Source of the DNA: Alkalicoccus luteus
Lineage (GTDB): Bacteria; Bacillota; Bacilli; Bacillales; Salisediminibacteriaceae
DNA: 64,000 nt
Direction: 5' to 3' (one strand)
NCBI GenBank assembly: GCA_052061695.1
Contig: JBPZEY010000009.1
Shown here: piece after piece, positions 41,962-51,554 of the stretch
Layout: each line of letters begins with the position of its first letter
Numbering within the stretch: position 1 is the first letter of the stretch
Position numbers and translations under genes: made by a program
The notes under the pieces: model-generated
The model's input: the letters and a program-made list of their open reading frames with translations, nothing else
Told to the model about the DNA's origin: nothing
Database searches by the model: none

Positions 41962-43058
41962 GCGTTTGGCACTCCTTTCTCTGCCGGCACCGGATGGATT
42001 CCGAGTCCCGGTTCTTGCTGAAGGTGCATGGCCGCTCCTTCATAGCGAAGGCCGCCGGTCCACTTATCTTCTTTCATTAACAGCGGTGCATCAAAGTCAT
42101 AATGGGTGATGGCACGGCTCGAGCCTGCGAAATGGGCGGCTGCTGAAATGCCCAGGCGTGATTCGATCATACTGCCGACCATACACGGAACGCGGTAGGC
42201 GTCTGCCAGCGTACAAATTTTTTGGGCCATGTAGATGCCGCCTGCTTTCATCAGCTTGATGTTGATCATATCGGCACATCGTCCCTCGAGCACGCGGCGC
42301 GCGTCTTCTAAAGAAAACACGCTCTCATCTGCCATAACCGGGATCGATACAGCATCTGTCACCTGCTTCAATCCGTTCAGGTCCTGCCGGTGGACCGGCT
42401 GCTCGATCAGCTCGACAGGAAGTCCTCTCTCGCTCATTTCCTGAATCGCTTCGATCGCTTCCTTCGGCTTCCAGCCTTGATTGGCGTCCAGCCTAAGCAG
42501 CACTCCTTCTCCCGCTGCATCTGCCACCGCCTGCACGCGTTGCAAATCTTTCTCGATCGTGTCCGTACCGACTTTTAATTTCAGAATGCGAAAGCCGGAT
42601 CGGCGAAATAACGCGGCATCTTCTGCCATTTCAGCCGGCTCGTTGACGCTGACTGTATAATCAGTTTCCAGCTCATTTGTCCAGCCTCCAAGATATTGAT
42701 AAAGCGGGAGTCCACTCTTTCTTGCCAACACGTCATGAATAGCCATATCCACAGCGGCCTTCGCGCTCGTATTGCCGATAATGGAGCGGTGCAGCTGTTG
42801 AAAAACAGACTCTTTGTCATGTAAGTGAAGTCCTTGAAGTGCAGGGCCGATCACAGTCGTTACTGCGGCTTCAATGCTTTCTAGCGTTTCACCGGTAATC
42901 GCTGCGGTTGGAGGAGCTTCTCCAACGCCGGTCAGTCCCGTGTCGGTTTCCAGGCGGATCAAAACCGCTTCCGCTTCATGAAGTGTGCGGAGGGCCGTTT
43001 TAAATGGTTTCTTTAATGGATTTTTTAGCCTGGAAGTAGTAATAGATGTAATATACAA
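41958..43058 (-). CDS. L-Ala-D/L-Glu epimerase, YkfB-like
   Basis: This 366-residue enolase-superfamily enzyme (muconate-lactonizing subgroup) has the KxK base in ILKLKVG and metal ligands in RLDANQGW, LIEQPVH and MADES. A second Lys base lies in NIKLMKAGG. It converts L-Ala-D-Glu released from murein into L-Ala-L-Glu for peptidase cleavage. TTG 43058 has AGGAGGAG about 8 nt upstream. The pairing with a YkfC-like endopeptidase makes the recycling role firm. Confidence 0.9.
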   Translation of the reverse strand: MYITSITTSRLKNPLKKPFKTALRTLHEAEAVLIRLETDTGLTGVGEAPPTAAITGETLESIEAAVTTVIGPALQGLHLHDKESVFQQLHRSIIGNTSAKAAVDMAIHDVLARKSGLPLYQYLGGWTNELETDYTVSVNEPAEMAEDAALFRRSGFRILKLKVGTDTIEKDLQRVQAVADAAGEGVLLRLDANQGWKPKEAIEAIQEMSERGLPVELIEQPVHRQDLNGLKQVTDAVSIPVMADESVFSLEDARRVLEGRCADMINIKLMKAGGIYMAQKICTLADAYRVPCMVGSMIESRLGISAAAHFAGSSRAITHYDFDAPLLMKEDKWTGGLRYEGAAMHLQQEPGLGIHPVPAEKGVPNA

Positions 43059-43062
43059 GCGG

Positions 43063-43527
43063 TTACTCCTCCTGTTCGTTCAGCTGTTTTGTCATAACAA
43101 TGTGCGGAATCCCGTCTTCCATAAACACATCCGACACCGTTTCATAGCCAAGTTTTTGATAAAAGCCTTCTGCGTGCGTCTGTCCGTGAAGCTTGACCGC
43201 TTCAAGGCCCTTGGCGGCTGCTTCCCGCTCCAGTGCCCCTATAACCGCCTGACCGATTCCGCGGCCGCGGTAATGCGGCAGCATGCAGATCCGCTCCAGT
43301 TTCCCGTATGTATCAGAGCGTCTCATTCTGCCGGTCCCTGCCGCCTCCCCATCTGCCTCTGCCAAAACATGGACACAGTCTGCTGTAAGGGTATCGTTCT
43401 CATCAAATTCATCTTCAGGCGGCACCTGCTGCTCATCGATAAAGACCCTTCGCCGAATGGAAAATGCCTGTTCAAGGTCCTGCTGTGACTGAATGACATT
43501 TACCTTTATGCCTTCAATACTGGTCAT
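43063..43527 (-). CDS. GNAT family N-acetyltransferase
   Basis: The 154-residue acetyltransferase has acetyl-CoA binding motif A in MLPHYRGRGIGQAVIGALE (R/Q-x-x-G-x-G/A) and ends with an HAEGFYQKLGYETV segment. Relatives are the ElaA/YjcF type. The substrate is unknown. ATG 43527 overlaps the upstream stop by 4 nt, and its stop lies in the ribosome binding site of the epimerase gene. Confidence 0.9.
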   Translation of the reverse strand: MTSIEGIKVNVIQSQQDLEQAFSIRRRVFIDEQQVPPEDEFDENDTLTADCVHVLAEADGEAAGTGRMRRSDTYGKLERICMLPHYRGRGIGQAVIGALEREAAAKGLEAVKLHGQTHAEGFYQKLGYETVSDVFMEDGIPHIVMTKQLNEQEE

Positions 43528-44066
43528 CTGCCCACCTCCTGTTTGAAATACCGTCCGATTTTTTCGACTTCAAGCATCGTCCTCTCGATTCCTGCTTCTG
43601 AATACATCCAGTTTAACGCGGTTACACCGCCCCTGTCCGGAACGGAAACGATGAAACATTCCGTATCGGCCGGGAAACGCGCCTGAAACGTGAGCAGCAC
43701 CCGCCTCGCGTGACTCGCCTTCGCCGGAATTAACAGCCTTCTATAAGGTATGCCCTTCTCGTCGGCTGCCTTTTTTGCAAATACTGCATTTTCAAACGTA
43801 TTCAGCGCTTTATCTTCTTTGATAAGGGCGTCATCGGGTACGCCAAGGTGCCGTAACTCTCTTGATAAAAACGACCACTCGCTCTCTTGCATGTGCGCCG
43901 GCTGTCCGCCGGTGACCAGAATCCGCGCTGCAAACCCGTTATGATACAGCTCGGCTCCTTTCCGAGCGAGCGGCAGGTGATCCGAACCGGGTATCACGAT
44001 CATGTCAGCCTCTTCTGGCGGATGATCAGCGTATATAAAATCCGTGATGCAATCGTATGGATTCAT
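43524..44066 (-). CDS. YdcF/DUF218 family protein
   Basis: The 180-residue product has the DUF218 pattern: ADMIVIPGSDHLPLARKGAELY, ARILVTGGQPAHMQ, ALNTFENAVFAKKA, then LIPAKASHARRVLLTF. SanA/YdcF relatives are linked to envelope integrity and may bind nucleotides. ATG 44066 is chosen with AAAGGAAGG upstream. It heads the four-gene operon with the GNAT, epimerase and endopeptidase. Confidence 0.88.
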   Translation of the reverse strand: MNPYDCITDFIYADHPPEEADMIVIPGSDHLPLARKGAELYHNGFAARILVTGGQPAHMQESEWSFLSRELRHLGVPDDALIKEDKALNTFENAVFAKKAADEKGIPYRRLLIPAKASHARRVLLTFQARFPADTECFIVSVPDRGGVTALNWMYSEAGIERTMLEVEKIGRYFKQEVGR

Positions 44067-44084
44067 CTGCTTCCTTCCTTTCAC

Positions 44085-44590
44085 TCGTTAACACTTCTGC
44101 ACGTTCACTGCTATTCCTGCTCGAATAAGAGAAGGTTCTTGTGTTTTCGTATTACGGGAGGATGAGAAAGTTTCCGGCAAACGCACTCATAGTCAGGAAG
44201 CTCGTTCTTTCACGTTGCTTTACGACCTGTTTTCGCTTTTCCTTTCAAACCACTTAGAAAATTAAAACGGAACGCTTAGAGCGATTCTGCTCATCAGTGC
44301 TCTCATCCGCCAGTCACCAATAAAACAATGTAAAGCCATGCAGCACTCTGTGAGAACAACTGCGTTACGGTTGTTTATTTTACAGTAAACCCCTTTTACT
44401 TGCCAAACTTGGTTGTTTATTCAGCGGTGTCTTTTAATCACAGGGCTCTTTTTTATAAAGGAAGCTACTTACCTCCGCTTCAACAAAGATACTCTTAATA
44501 TCCTTTTGACCTATGATTAAATTCGCATGAAGAAGGGTATATACGGTAGTTAGAACATGCCTATACAACGTCAGATGATAAAGGAGGTTT
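44085..44590. other. intergenic region without recognised feature
   Basis: About 500 bases separate two divergent transcription units. It becomes AT-rich toward 44380-44560, where the rightward promoter should lie. No ORF with a ribosome binding site, riboswitch or repeat copy was recognised. Confidence 0.4.
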
Positions 44591-44595
44591 TGTTG

Positions 44596-45909
44596 TTGCA
44601 GCAGGAAGAAGAACAAAAAGAAAAATACCAGGACAGTCAGGAAGAGGAGAAAACATCTGAAGAACGTGAAGAGGAAGAAGAGGAATCGATGCCGGACAGC
44701 GAATCGGACGATGCTTCTAAAGAGGAGCTTATCGTTGGCATTGTACCGGCTCCGGAAGCGGCTTCTGACTTATCCAATAAGCTTTCCAACGATTTATCCA
44801 ACCTGCTTCAGGATTACGTGGACGATGCGTACACATGGAAGGTGGAAGTCGTCGTCGATTCTTACGTTGGGATTGAGGAAGATGCTGATAAAACGATGCA
44901 GCATGCCCAGCGGATCGCCGACCAAAAGGAGTGGGATTACACGGTCGCCATCACGGACATTCCGCTGTTTAAAGATAACGAATTTCTCGTTGCAGAGGTT
45001 GACGATTCCGAAGCGATCGCTCAAATTTCCTTTCCGGCTCTCGGCATTGCACCGCTATATAAGCGAGTACGATCCTCTACGCTGCAGCTGATCAGCGAGA
45101 TGCATCATGGAACGTCGGAAACCGTCCGGGACAATGAGCAAAAGCGGATTGACGGCCTCTCCAAAGCGAAGCGCAAGGAACTTCACAGCCTCAATTCCCG
45201 GGAGCTGATCAAACGTGGTCCGCAAAAAAAACTGCTGCCAATCAGCCGCGTCGTCACTGAAGATAACGAGGATACTGCTGTGCGCTATTGCGCGCGCCCA
45301 AAAGGAAACGGCTATTTCAGAGTCACGACCGGCATGGTGCGTGCCAACCACCCGTGGCAGGTGATCAGTACGTTTAAAAGCGTCGTGGCTATCGCATTTG
45401 CGACCGGGGCCTACGCCCTCATCTTTCCGACCGTCTGGATGCTCGCCGATCATTATACCTTAACGAGAGCCATCACGCTGATGGTGATTTCGTACTGCGC
45501 GATGACCTCTTGGATCATTCTCGCCCACGGCCTCTGGGAGAAGAAGAGCGACTCTCCGGATAAACGGTCGCTCATTAAGCTTCATAACTATTCAACCCTG
45601 TTCACGATCGGGCTGGGCGTCGCTGTCTATTACTTTATCCTGCTCGCCTGTTTTCTGATTGCGGTCTTTCTCTTCATTCCGCCCGATCTGCTGGAATCAG
45701 AAGATGGCATCGGCCGGGAAGCCGGCTTTGGGTACTACATTTATCTGTCTTGGCTCGTGACGAGTCTCGCAACAGTGATCGGTGCAATCGGGGCTGGACT
45801 CGAGGACGAAGAAACGGTGCTGAAAGGCACGTACGGCTACCGACAGCGAAAACGCAAGGAATATCTGCAGGAGCAGGAAAAAGAGCAAGAGAAAAAAGAA
45901 GAAGACTAA
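44596..45909 (+). CDS. hypothetical membrane protein with acidic N-terminus
   Basis: The 437-residue product begins with about 50 mostly Glu/Lys/Ser residues. A soluble domain follows (about 45-230): IVGIVPAPEAASDLSNKLS, YTWKVEVVVDSYVG, DYTVAITDIPLF. Four or five hydrophobic helices follow (about 255-405), then a charged Lys/Glu tail. AAGGAGG lies 8 nt from TTG 44596 (TTG 44593 is an alternative). Homologues in Bacilli are hypothetical and sometimes mislabelled as a folate dehydrogenase. Function is unknown. Confidence 0.75.
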   Translation: MQQEEEQKEKYQDSQEEEKTSEEREEEEEESMPDSESDDASKEELIVGIVPAPEAASDLSNKLSNDLSNLLQDYVDDAYTWKVEVVVDSYVGIEEDADKTMQHAQRIADQKEWDYTVAITDIPLFKDNEFLVAEVDDSEAIAQISFPALGIAPLYKRVRSSTLQLISEMHHGTSETVRDNEQKRIDGLSKAKRKELHSLNSRELIKRGPQKKLLPISRVVTEDNEDTAVRYCARPKGNGYFRVTTGMVRANHPWQVISTFKSVVAIAFATGAYALIFPTVWMLADHYTLTRAITLMVISYCAMTSWIILAHGLWEKKSDSPDKRSLIKLHNYSTLFTIGLGVAVYYFILLACFLIAVFLFIPPDLLESEDGIGREAGFGYYIYLSWLVTSLATVIGAIGAGLEDEETVLKGTYGYRQRKRKEYLQEQEKEQEKKEED

Positions 45910-45951
45910 AAACAGGCGCCTGTGACCACACTCATCACGGGCGCCTGTTTT
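45909..45951. terminator. bidirectional terminator between convergent genes
   Basis: AAAACAGGCGCC (45909-45920) pairs with GGCGCCTGTTTT (45940-45951); an inner GTGA/TCAC pair extends the stem. It serves the membrane protein and the chemoreceptor. Confidence 0.85.
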
Positions 45952-47964
45952 CTATGCTTTAAACTGTTCGATCTGCTGCTTCAGCTTTTCGCTCGCCTGC
46001 TGCAGATCCTCAGCTGAAAACGCGACCGTTTTCAGCGCCTGAAGCTGCTCTTCGGCCGAAGCGCTCACTTCTTCAGAAGCAGCTGCACTCTCTTCCACGA
46101 CCGACGCGATGTGGGAAATCGCACCGACGACCTCTTCTTTATTCCGTTCAATCCCAGTGATACCATCGTTCATCTGCGCAACGAGCATGCTCATCTGCTC
46201 ATTGCGTTCGGCGATGGTCGCAAAGGAGGCGACAGTCGTCTCCGTGATCGCAAACTGCTCCCCCGAAAGCGCACGGACGCTGCCCATTTCGCCAGCGGCG
46301 GTCTTTGTCTGTTCCTGAATGTCCTCCATCGATCGCCGGATATGGCCTGTAGCACTGGACGTTTCTTCAGCAAGCTTTCGTACTTCCTCTGCCACGACGG
46401 CGAAGCCGCGACCGTGCTCTCCGGCTCTTGCTGCTTCAATTGAAGCGTTTAAAGCAAGGAGATTCGTCTGTTCGGAGATGGAGGTGATCGTATTGACGAT
46501 CGAGGAGATTTCCCCCATACGGCTGCTCAGCTCCCGCACCGTATCTTCTACGCGGCTGATCATCGCATCCGTCTGCTTTGCCTTCTGCTGCAGCTCGTTC
46601 GTCTGTTCACTGCCTGTTTTATTGGTCTCCTGCACCTCTCTCGCCTGCCGGTTTAACGAAGCAGTGATCGATGCAAGGGCCGTCAGCTGACCAGATAAGT
46701 CCGTTGTTTTTTGTGAGGACTGCTCGGCAGAGGCCGCCGCGTTTGTCGCTCCATCTGCGACATCCTGAATCGCCCGGGAAATCTCTTCACTGGATGCCAT
46801 CGTTTCCTCTGAGACAGCACTGAGCTGTTCCACCGCGTCTGCTGAGGTGTTCACCGACTGCTTGACTGATTCGACGAGCGAGCGTAAATTTGCGACCATG
46901 ACGTTAAAGCTCTTTGTCAGCTCACCGGTTTCGTCACGCGATGCAACCGTCAGCTGGCGGGACAAATCGCCCTCTGCGACGTGTTTTACTTCCTCATTTA
47001 AAGCCCGGATCGGTTTTGTGATACGCCCTGCAAGCACAGCCATCGCCGCGCCTGTGAGCAGAAGCAGGACACCCGCTGTAATTGCGATGTTTCGCAGCAG
47101 CGCATTCAGCCCGGCATAGACTTCTGCTTCCGGCAAAACAAGTCCGAGTGTCCAGCCGGTAGCATCGAGCGGCACGTGTGATACGACGGCATCTCCATCC
47201 GCAAACGTGACGGATTGTGTCCCGCTGTCACCAAACTGATCGCTCAAGGACGCAAGCGCGGGATCGTTCTCCAGCGTATCGGCATTCGGATGGGCGAGAA
47301 ACGTGCCGGTTCCATCTATGAGAAACGCCCAGCCGCTCTCGCCGACTTCCAATGTTTCTGCCATCTGCTGAATGTTAGCCGCATCCATGTCACTCGAGAT
47401 AACACCTTCCAGCTGACCGGTTCCGCTGTAAAACGGCGTGCTCGTCGTCACGAGAACCGTGTCGAGCGCCTCATCGTAATACGGCTCTGTCCAAGCCGCT
47501 TCCCCTGCTGCAACGCCTGCTTCATACCAGTCGTGGGACGGATAGTCGTAGTCAGCGGTCTCATATTCATCCGTAAACACGACATTGTCTCCGTCTTCGT
47601 AGCTGTAAGGACCGAAATACTCCGTATCTGCGTCATAGGCGAAAGGCTCAAACCAGACGCCGATGCCGAATGTAGCATCGTTCAGCTGCACGAGACGTTC
47701 CTGCAAAGCTGCGTAATCTGCCTGACTGAACGCCGATCCCTCTATTCCGACAGCTACTGCCAGCGTTTCACCGATGCGCTGATGCTCGGCAAGTTCACGG
47801 TCCATTCCCTGTGCCGTTTCCCCTGCCTGCCGCGCAAGTCTTTCCTCGATCTGATCCTCTATTTCACCTTTAGCAAAGCTGTAGCTAAGCCCTGTGATCA
47901 ACAGGACGACAACCACCATGATTGGGATAAAGCTGAGCAGCTTTGTGCGTATGGATAGCTTCAT
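45952..47964 (-). CDS. methyl-accepting chemotaxis protein with dCache sensor
   Basis: The 670-residue chemoreceptor has an N-terminal transmembrane helix (LLSFIPIMVVVVLLITGLSY) and a large extracellular double-Cache domain (about 45-290, with GVWFEPFAYD and SSDMDAANIQQMAETL). A second transmembrane helix (about 295-320) and HAMP (GRITKPIRALNEEV) follow. The signalling coiled coil carries the invariant tip ISEQTNLLALNASIEAARAG and GFAVVAEEVRKLAEE. dCache domains usually bind amino acids or other small metabolites. ATG 47964 is chosen with GAGAGGAAG upstream. Confidence 0.95.
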   Translation of the reverse strand: MKLSIRTKLLSFIPIMVVVVLLITGLSYSFAKGEIEDQIEERLARQAGETAQGMDRELAEHQRIGETLAVAVGIEGSAFSQADYAALQERLVQLNDATFGIGVWFEPFAYDADTEYFGPYSYEDGDNVVFTDEYETADYDYPSHDWYEAGVAAGEAAWTEPYYDEALDTVLVTTSTPFYSGTGQLEGVISSDMDAANIQQMAETLEVGESGWAFLIDGTGTFLAHPNADTLENDPALASLSDQFGDSGTQSVTFADGDAVVSHVPLDATGWTLGLVLPEAEVYAGLNALLRNIAITAGVLLLLTGAAMAVLAGRITKPIRALNEEVKHVAEGDLSRQLTVASRDETGELTKSFNVMVANLRSLVESVKQSVNTSADAVEQLSAVSEETMASSEEISRAIQDVADGATNAAASAEQSSQKTTDLSGQLTALASITASLNRQAREVQETNKTGSEQTNELQQKAKQTDAMISRVEDTVRELSSRMGEISSIVNTITSISEQTNLLALNASIEAARAGEHGRGFAVVAEEVRKLAEETSSATGHIRRSMEDIQEQTKTAAGEMGSVRALSGEQFAITETTVASFATIAERNEQMSMLVAQMNDGITGIERNKEEVVGAISHIASVVEESAAASEEVSASAEEQLQALKTVAFSAEDLQQASEKLKQQIEQFKA

Positions 47965-48109
47965 ATACTTCTTCCTCTCTTCCAATAGTCTCTCTTTATA
48001 TCGGAAGGGAGAACAGAAACTTCACATATTTACATCTATTTTCATAGTATATTTTAACTATTTATCCATAAAAAAGAGAAGGCGCCAAGGCCTTCTCTTT
48101 ACGAAACGA

Positions 48110-49792
48110 TTATTTTACTGTGCCAGCATCTGCCGGGTGAACCCCGTGCTGATAGTAATCCATTTCAATTGGATCAAGCGGCTTCTTGCCTTGGATCAAG
48201 TCTGCAGCTTTTTCAGCCAGCATCAGAACAGGTGCGTGAATGTTGCCGTTTGTCACATATGGCATCGCAGACGCATCTGCTACGCGGACGTTTTCCAGAC
48301 CGTGCACACGCATGGACTCTGGGTCCACAACGGCCATCGGGTCAGACTCCGGCCCCATCTTCGCTGTGCAGGAAGGGTGCAAGGCTGTTTCTGCATCTTC
48401 CCGTACCCAGTCGAGGATTTCTTCTTCTGTTTGCACAGAAGGTCCAGGCGAAATTTCACCGCCGTTGTACTTTTTCATGGCCGGCTGGGACATAATGTGG
48501 CGCGTGATGCGGATCGCTTCTACCCACTCACGGCGATCCTGGTCAGTCGACAGGTAGTTATATACCATACTTGGATGCTCTTTTGGATCCTTGGAACGAA
48601 TCTTAAGCGATCCGCGTGCATCGGAATACATTGGTCCGATGTGTACTTGGAAGCCGTGCTTTGTCTTCGCCTTCTCCCCGTCGTAGCGAACCGCTACCGG
48701 CAGGAAGTGGAACATCAGGTTCGGATAGTCCACGAGATCGTTGGAGCGGACAAACCCGCCGCCTTCAAAGTGGTTCGTTGCCGCCGGACCTTTACGGCCG
48801 AGCATCCACTGCAGACCAATGAACGGCATTTTCAGCTTGTTCAGGTTTGGCTGCTCAGATACCGGTTCCGGGCACGTGTGCTGCACATACACTTCGAGGT
48901 GGTCCTGCAGGTTTTCACCGACGCCCGGCAGATCGATTACCGGCTTGATGCCTAATGAGCGCAGGTGCTCAGCGTTACCGACACCGGACAGCTGAAGCAG
49001 CTGCGGCGTATTGATCGCACCGCCGGCAAGCACGACTTCCCCTGCTTCGACCTGATGAATTTTACCGTTGCGCTTATACGTGAGTCCTTTTGCACGCTTG
49101 CCCTCAAAATCAATGCTTTGAACGAAGGCGCGCGTCATCACCGTCAGGTTCTCACGGTCCATCACAGGATGGAGATACGCACGTGATGCGGACATGCGCT
49201 GTCCTTTGTAAACGTGCTTATCAAACGGTCCGAAGCCTTCCTGACGGAAGCCGTTCACGTCAGCCGTCTTGTTGTACCCTGCTTCCACACCTGCATTAAA
49301 GAAGGCCTGGAACAGCGGGTTCGTTGCCGGTCCTCGCTCCAGCTTGATCGGACCATCATGGCCGCGCATCTCATCATCTTTTGGAGAAGCGAGTGCATTC
49401 TCCAAACGCTTAAAGTAAGGCAGCACGTGAGCGAAGTTCCACGTATCCATGCCTTCATCTGCGCCCCAGCGCTCGTAGTCCTTCGGGTTGCCCCGCTGAT
49501 AGATCATCCCGTTAATGGAGCTTGATCCCCCGAGCACTTTCCCGCGCGCGTGCTTGATGCGGCGTCCGTTCATGTGCGGCTCCGGCTCTGATTCGTATTT
49601 CCAGTCATACAGGCTCTTTCCTGCCGGGAAAGGCAGAGCCGCCGGCATTTGAATCAGCAGATCCCAGTTATAGTCGCTTCGTCCCGCTTCCAGTACGAGG
49701 ACGCTTTTCTTTCCATCTTCACTGAGACGGTTGCCGAGAACAGATCCGGCACTTCCGCCCCCTACAATGACATAATCGTAACGTTCACTCAT
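48110..49792 (-). CDS. betA: choline dehydrogenase (GMC oxidoreductase)
   Basis: The 560-residue GMC flavoprotein oxidises choline to betaine aldehyde. FAD motif YVIVGGGSAGSVLGNRLSE is at the N-terminus, followed by the GMC signatures HARGKVLGGSSSINGMIYQRG and GAINTPQLLQLSGVG. HPSCTAKMG holds the catalytic-region His, and NGNIHAPVLMLAEKAAD follows near the C-terminus. AAGGAGGAATC precedes ATG 49792. It lies 48 bases downstream of the betB stop, so both form an osmoprotection operon. This is the BetA type rather than the alcohol-dehydrogenase type GbsB of B. subtilis. Confidence 0.93.
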   Translation of the reverse strand: MSERYDYVIVGGGSAGSVLGNRLSEDGKKSVLVLEAGRSDYNWDLLIQMPAALPFPAGKSLYDWKYESEPEPHMNGRRIKHARGKVLGGSSSINGMIYQRGNPKDYERWGADEGMDTWNFAHVLPYFKRLENALASPKDDEMRGHDGPIKLERGPATNPLFQAFFNAGVEAGYNKTADVNGFRQEGFGPFDKHVYKGQRMSASRAYLHPVMDRENLTVMTRAFVQSIDFEGKRAKGLTYKRNGKIHQVEAGEVVLAGGAINTPQLLQLSGVGNAEHLRSLGIKPVIDLPGVGENLQDHLEVYVQHTCPEPVSEQPNLNKLKMPFIGLQWMLGRKGPAATNHFEGGGFVRSNDLVDYPNLMFHFLPVAVRYDGEKAKTKHGFQVHIGPMYSDARGSLKIRSKDPKEHPSMVYNYLSTDQDRREWVEAIRITRHIMSQPAMKKYNGGEISPGPSVQTEEEILDWVREDAETALHPSCTAKMGPESDPMAVVDPESMRVHGLENVRVADASAMPYVTNGNIHAPVLMLAEKAADLIQGKKPLDPIEMDYYQHGVHPADAGTVK

Positions 49793-49840
49793 GATCGATT
49801 CCTCCTTGATGTTCCAGTCTGTGTGCCTAAGCGGCTGTGA

Positions 49841-51319
49841 TTAAAACCAGTGAAGCGGCTCCGGCTTCAGGTTTTGGAAAATGTGCTTTGTTTCCGTATA
49901 TTCTTCTATTCCGAGTCTTCCTAGCTCGCGGCCGATGCCGGACTGCTTGTAACCGCCCCACGGCGCGTGCGGGAAGTACAGATTAAATTCATTGATCCAG
50001 ACGGTGCCCATGCGCATCTTAGCCGCACAGCGCTCTGCCTTCACCGTATCCTGTGTGAATACGCCGCCGGCGAGTCCATAAATGGAGTCATTCGCAAGCT
50101 TCACGGCTTCCTGCTCGGTCGTAAATGTTTCGACCGTGATGATCGGGCCGAACGCTTCCTCCTGCACGATGTCCATATCGGTCGTGCAGCCGGTGAAAAT
50201 CGTCGGCAGGTAAAAGAAGCCGTTTTGAAGCTCCGGATCTTCCGGGCGTCCGCCGCCGACAGCGATCGTAGCGCCTTCTTTGATGCCGGTTTCGACATAC
50301 TTCTCTACCTTCGCCAGATGCTCCGCCGAAATCAGCGGCCCCATCTGCGTTTCTTCATCAAAACCGCTGCCAATACGGAATTTTTTCACGCGTTCAACAA
50401 GCGCTTCAACGAACCGGTCGTGAATGCTTTCTTCTACAATCAGCCGCGTACCAGCTGAGCAGATTTGGCCGGCATGGAAAAAGACACCGTTTAACGCCTG
50501 ATCCACTGCCAAGTCAAAGTCAGCATCCGCGAAAATCACGTTCGGGTTTTTACCTCCAAGCTCCAGCGCCAGCTTCTTCACGTTGCCGCTCGCTGCCTGC
50601 ATGATTTTCTTACCCGTTTCAATTCCGCCGGTAAAGGAAATCAAATCAACATCGTTGCTTGTGGAAAGCTCGTTTCCGACAGTGGCGCCTGCACCTAAGA
50701 CGAGGTTTGCGACGCCTTTTGGTACGCCGGCTTCTTCCATGAGCGCAAACGTCTTGATCGTTGTGAGCGGTGTAATCTCACTAGGCTTCATGATGAGCGT
50801 GTTGCCTGTTGCAAGTGCCGGCGCCAGCTTCCAGGACGCCTGCAGCAGCGGATAGTTCCACGGTGTAATCTGACCGCAGACACCGACCGGCTCGTGAACG
50901 ACCTTGCTGACAGAGTTCGGCACCGGAGAATCAATCAGCTCTCCGCCGTTCTTATCCGCAAGCTCTGCGTAGTAGCGGAACACGCCGGCGATATCGTCCA
51001 TGTCGCCGCGGCTCTCGTCCATTGTTTTGCCGGTATCAAGCGATTCGAGGTAAGCAAGCTCCTCTTTGTCCCGCTCGATCAGCTCCGCGATACGGCGCAC
51101 GATCGCTCCGCGCTCCGTCGCCGGTGTCTCCGGCCATTCTCCGTTATCAAACGCTTCACGCGCTGCGGCAATCGCCTCTTTCGTGTCTGTTTCATCTGCT
51201 TCCGGGACCGTTGCAATCACTTCCTGATTGAACGGATTGATGATGTCGCGCGTCTCACCGGACTTTGCTTCCACCCATTCCCCATTAATGTAATTTTTCA
51301 GTGTTAGATTGACATCCAT
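49841..51319 (-). CDS. betB: betaine-aldehyde dehydrogenase
   Basis: This 492-residue aldehyde dehydrogenase makes glycine betaine from betaine aldehyde with NAD(P). Motifs are ITPWNYPLLQASWKLAPALA, FTGGIETGKKI (cofactor), LELGGKNPN (general base Glu) and FHAGQICSAGTRL (catalytic Cys). The C-terminus carries WGGYKQSGIGRELG. ATG 51319 is taken with CTGGAG upstream. A strong promoter and AT-rich dyad precede it. Confidence 0.93.
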   Translation of the reverse strand: MDVNLTLKNYINGEWVEAKSGETRDIINPFNQEVIATVPEADETDTKEAIAAAREAFDNGEWPETPATERGAIVRRIAELIERDKEELAYLESLDTGKTMDESRGDMDDIAGVFRYYAELADKNGGELIDSPVPNSVSKVVHEPVGVCGQITPWNYPLLQASWKLAPALATGNTLIMKPSEITPLTTIKTFALMEEAGVPKGVANLVLGAGATVGNELSTSNDVDLISFTGGIETGKKIMQAASGNVKKLALELGGKNPNVIFADADFDLAVDQALNGVFFHAGQICSAGTRLIVEESIHDRFVEALVERVKKFRIGSGFDEETQMGPLISAEHLAKVEKYVETGIKEGATIAVGGGRPEDPELQNGFFYLPTIFTGCTTDMDIVQEEAFGPIITVETFTTEQEAVKLANDSIYGLAGGVFTQDTVKAERCAAKMRMGTVWINEFNLYFPHAPWGGYKQSGIGRELGRLGIEEYTETKHIFQNLKPEPLHWF

Positions 51320-51355
51320 TATGATCAACTCCAGTTCTTGAAGCGAATTAAGTTT

Positions 51356-51409
51356 GTTAAGAATTTATTTAACGTTTTTAACGATAACACGAGAACCCCG
51401 CCTTGTCAA
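51356..51409 (-). promoter_or_regulatory. betBA promoter with adjacent dyad
   Basis: On the minus strand TTGACA (51409-51404), 17 nt, TATCGT (51386-51381) is a near-consensus sigma-A promoter. Downstream GTTAA-N8-TTAAC (51373-51356) plus a repeated GTTAAA form a candidate repressor site. No betI or gbsR homologue lies nearby. Confidence 0.65.
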
Positions 51410-51479
51410 AAGAAATCTGGACGTTTTTAATAGGAAAGGAATAAAAAAAGACCTTATCCTGGTGGATAACGTCTGAGAG

Positions 51480-51554
51480 TGTCGACAAAGTCGGTTTAAG
51501 TGAATCACGTCGCATCTGCCTGTATCTGCGGGCACTCGCTTTCGGAGGGAACTG
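51480..51554. repeat. dispersed intergenic repeat, copy C
   Basis: It starts TGTCGACAAAGTC, continues TTTAAGTGAAT and GCATCTGCCTGTATCTGCGG, then GCACTCGCTTTCGGAGGGAA. It matches copy B over its full length and copy A in its core. Similarity to copy B continues to about 51595 (TTCGCCTCGATCTGATCCTC). Confidence 0.75.

Noticed and set aside
47894..48955. Plus-strand frame of 353 codons opposite the chemoreceptor start and betA
   Set aside because: It spans the 3' part of betA and the promoter of the chemoreceptor with His/Arg-rich translation; a shadow frame.
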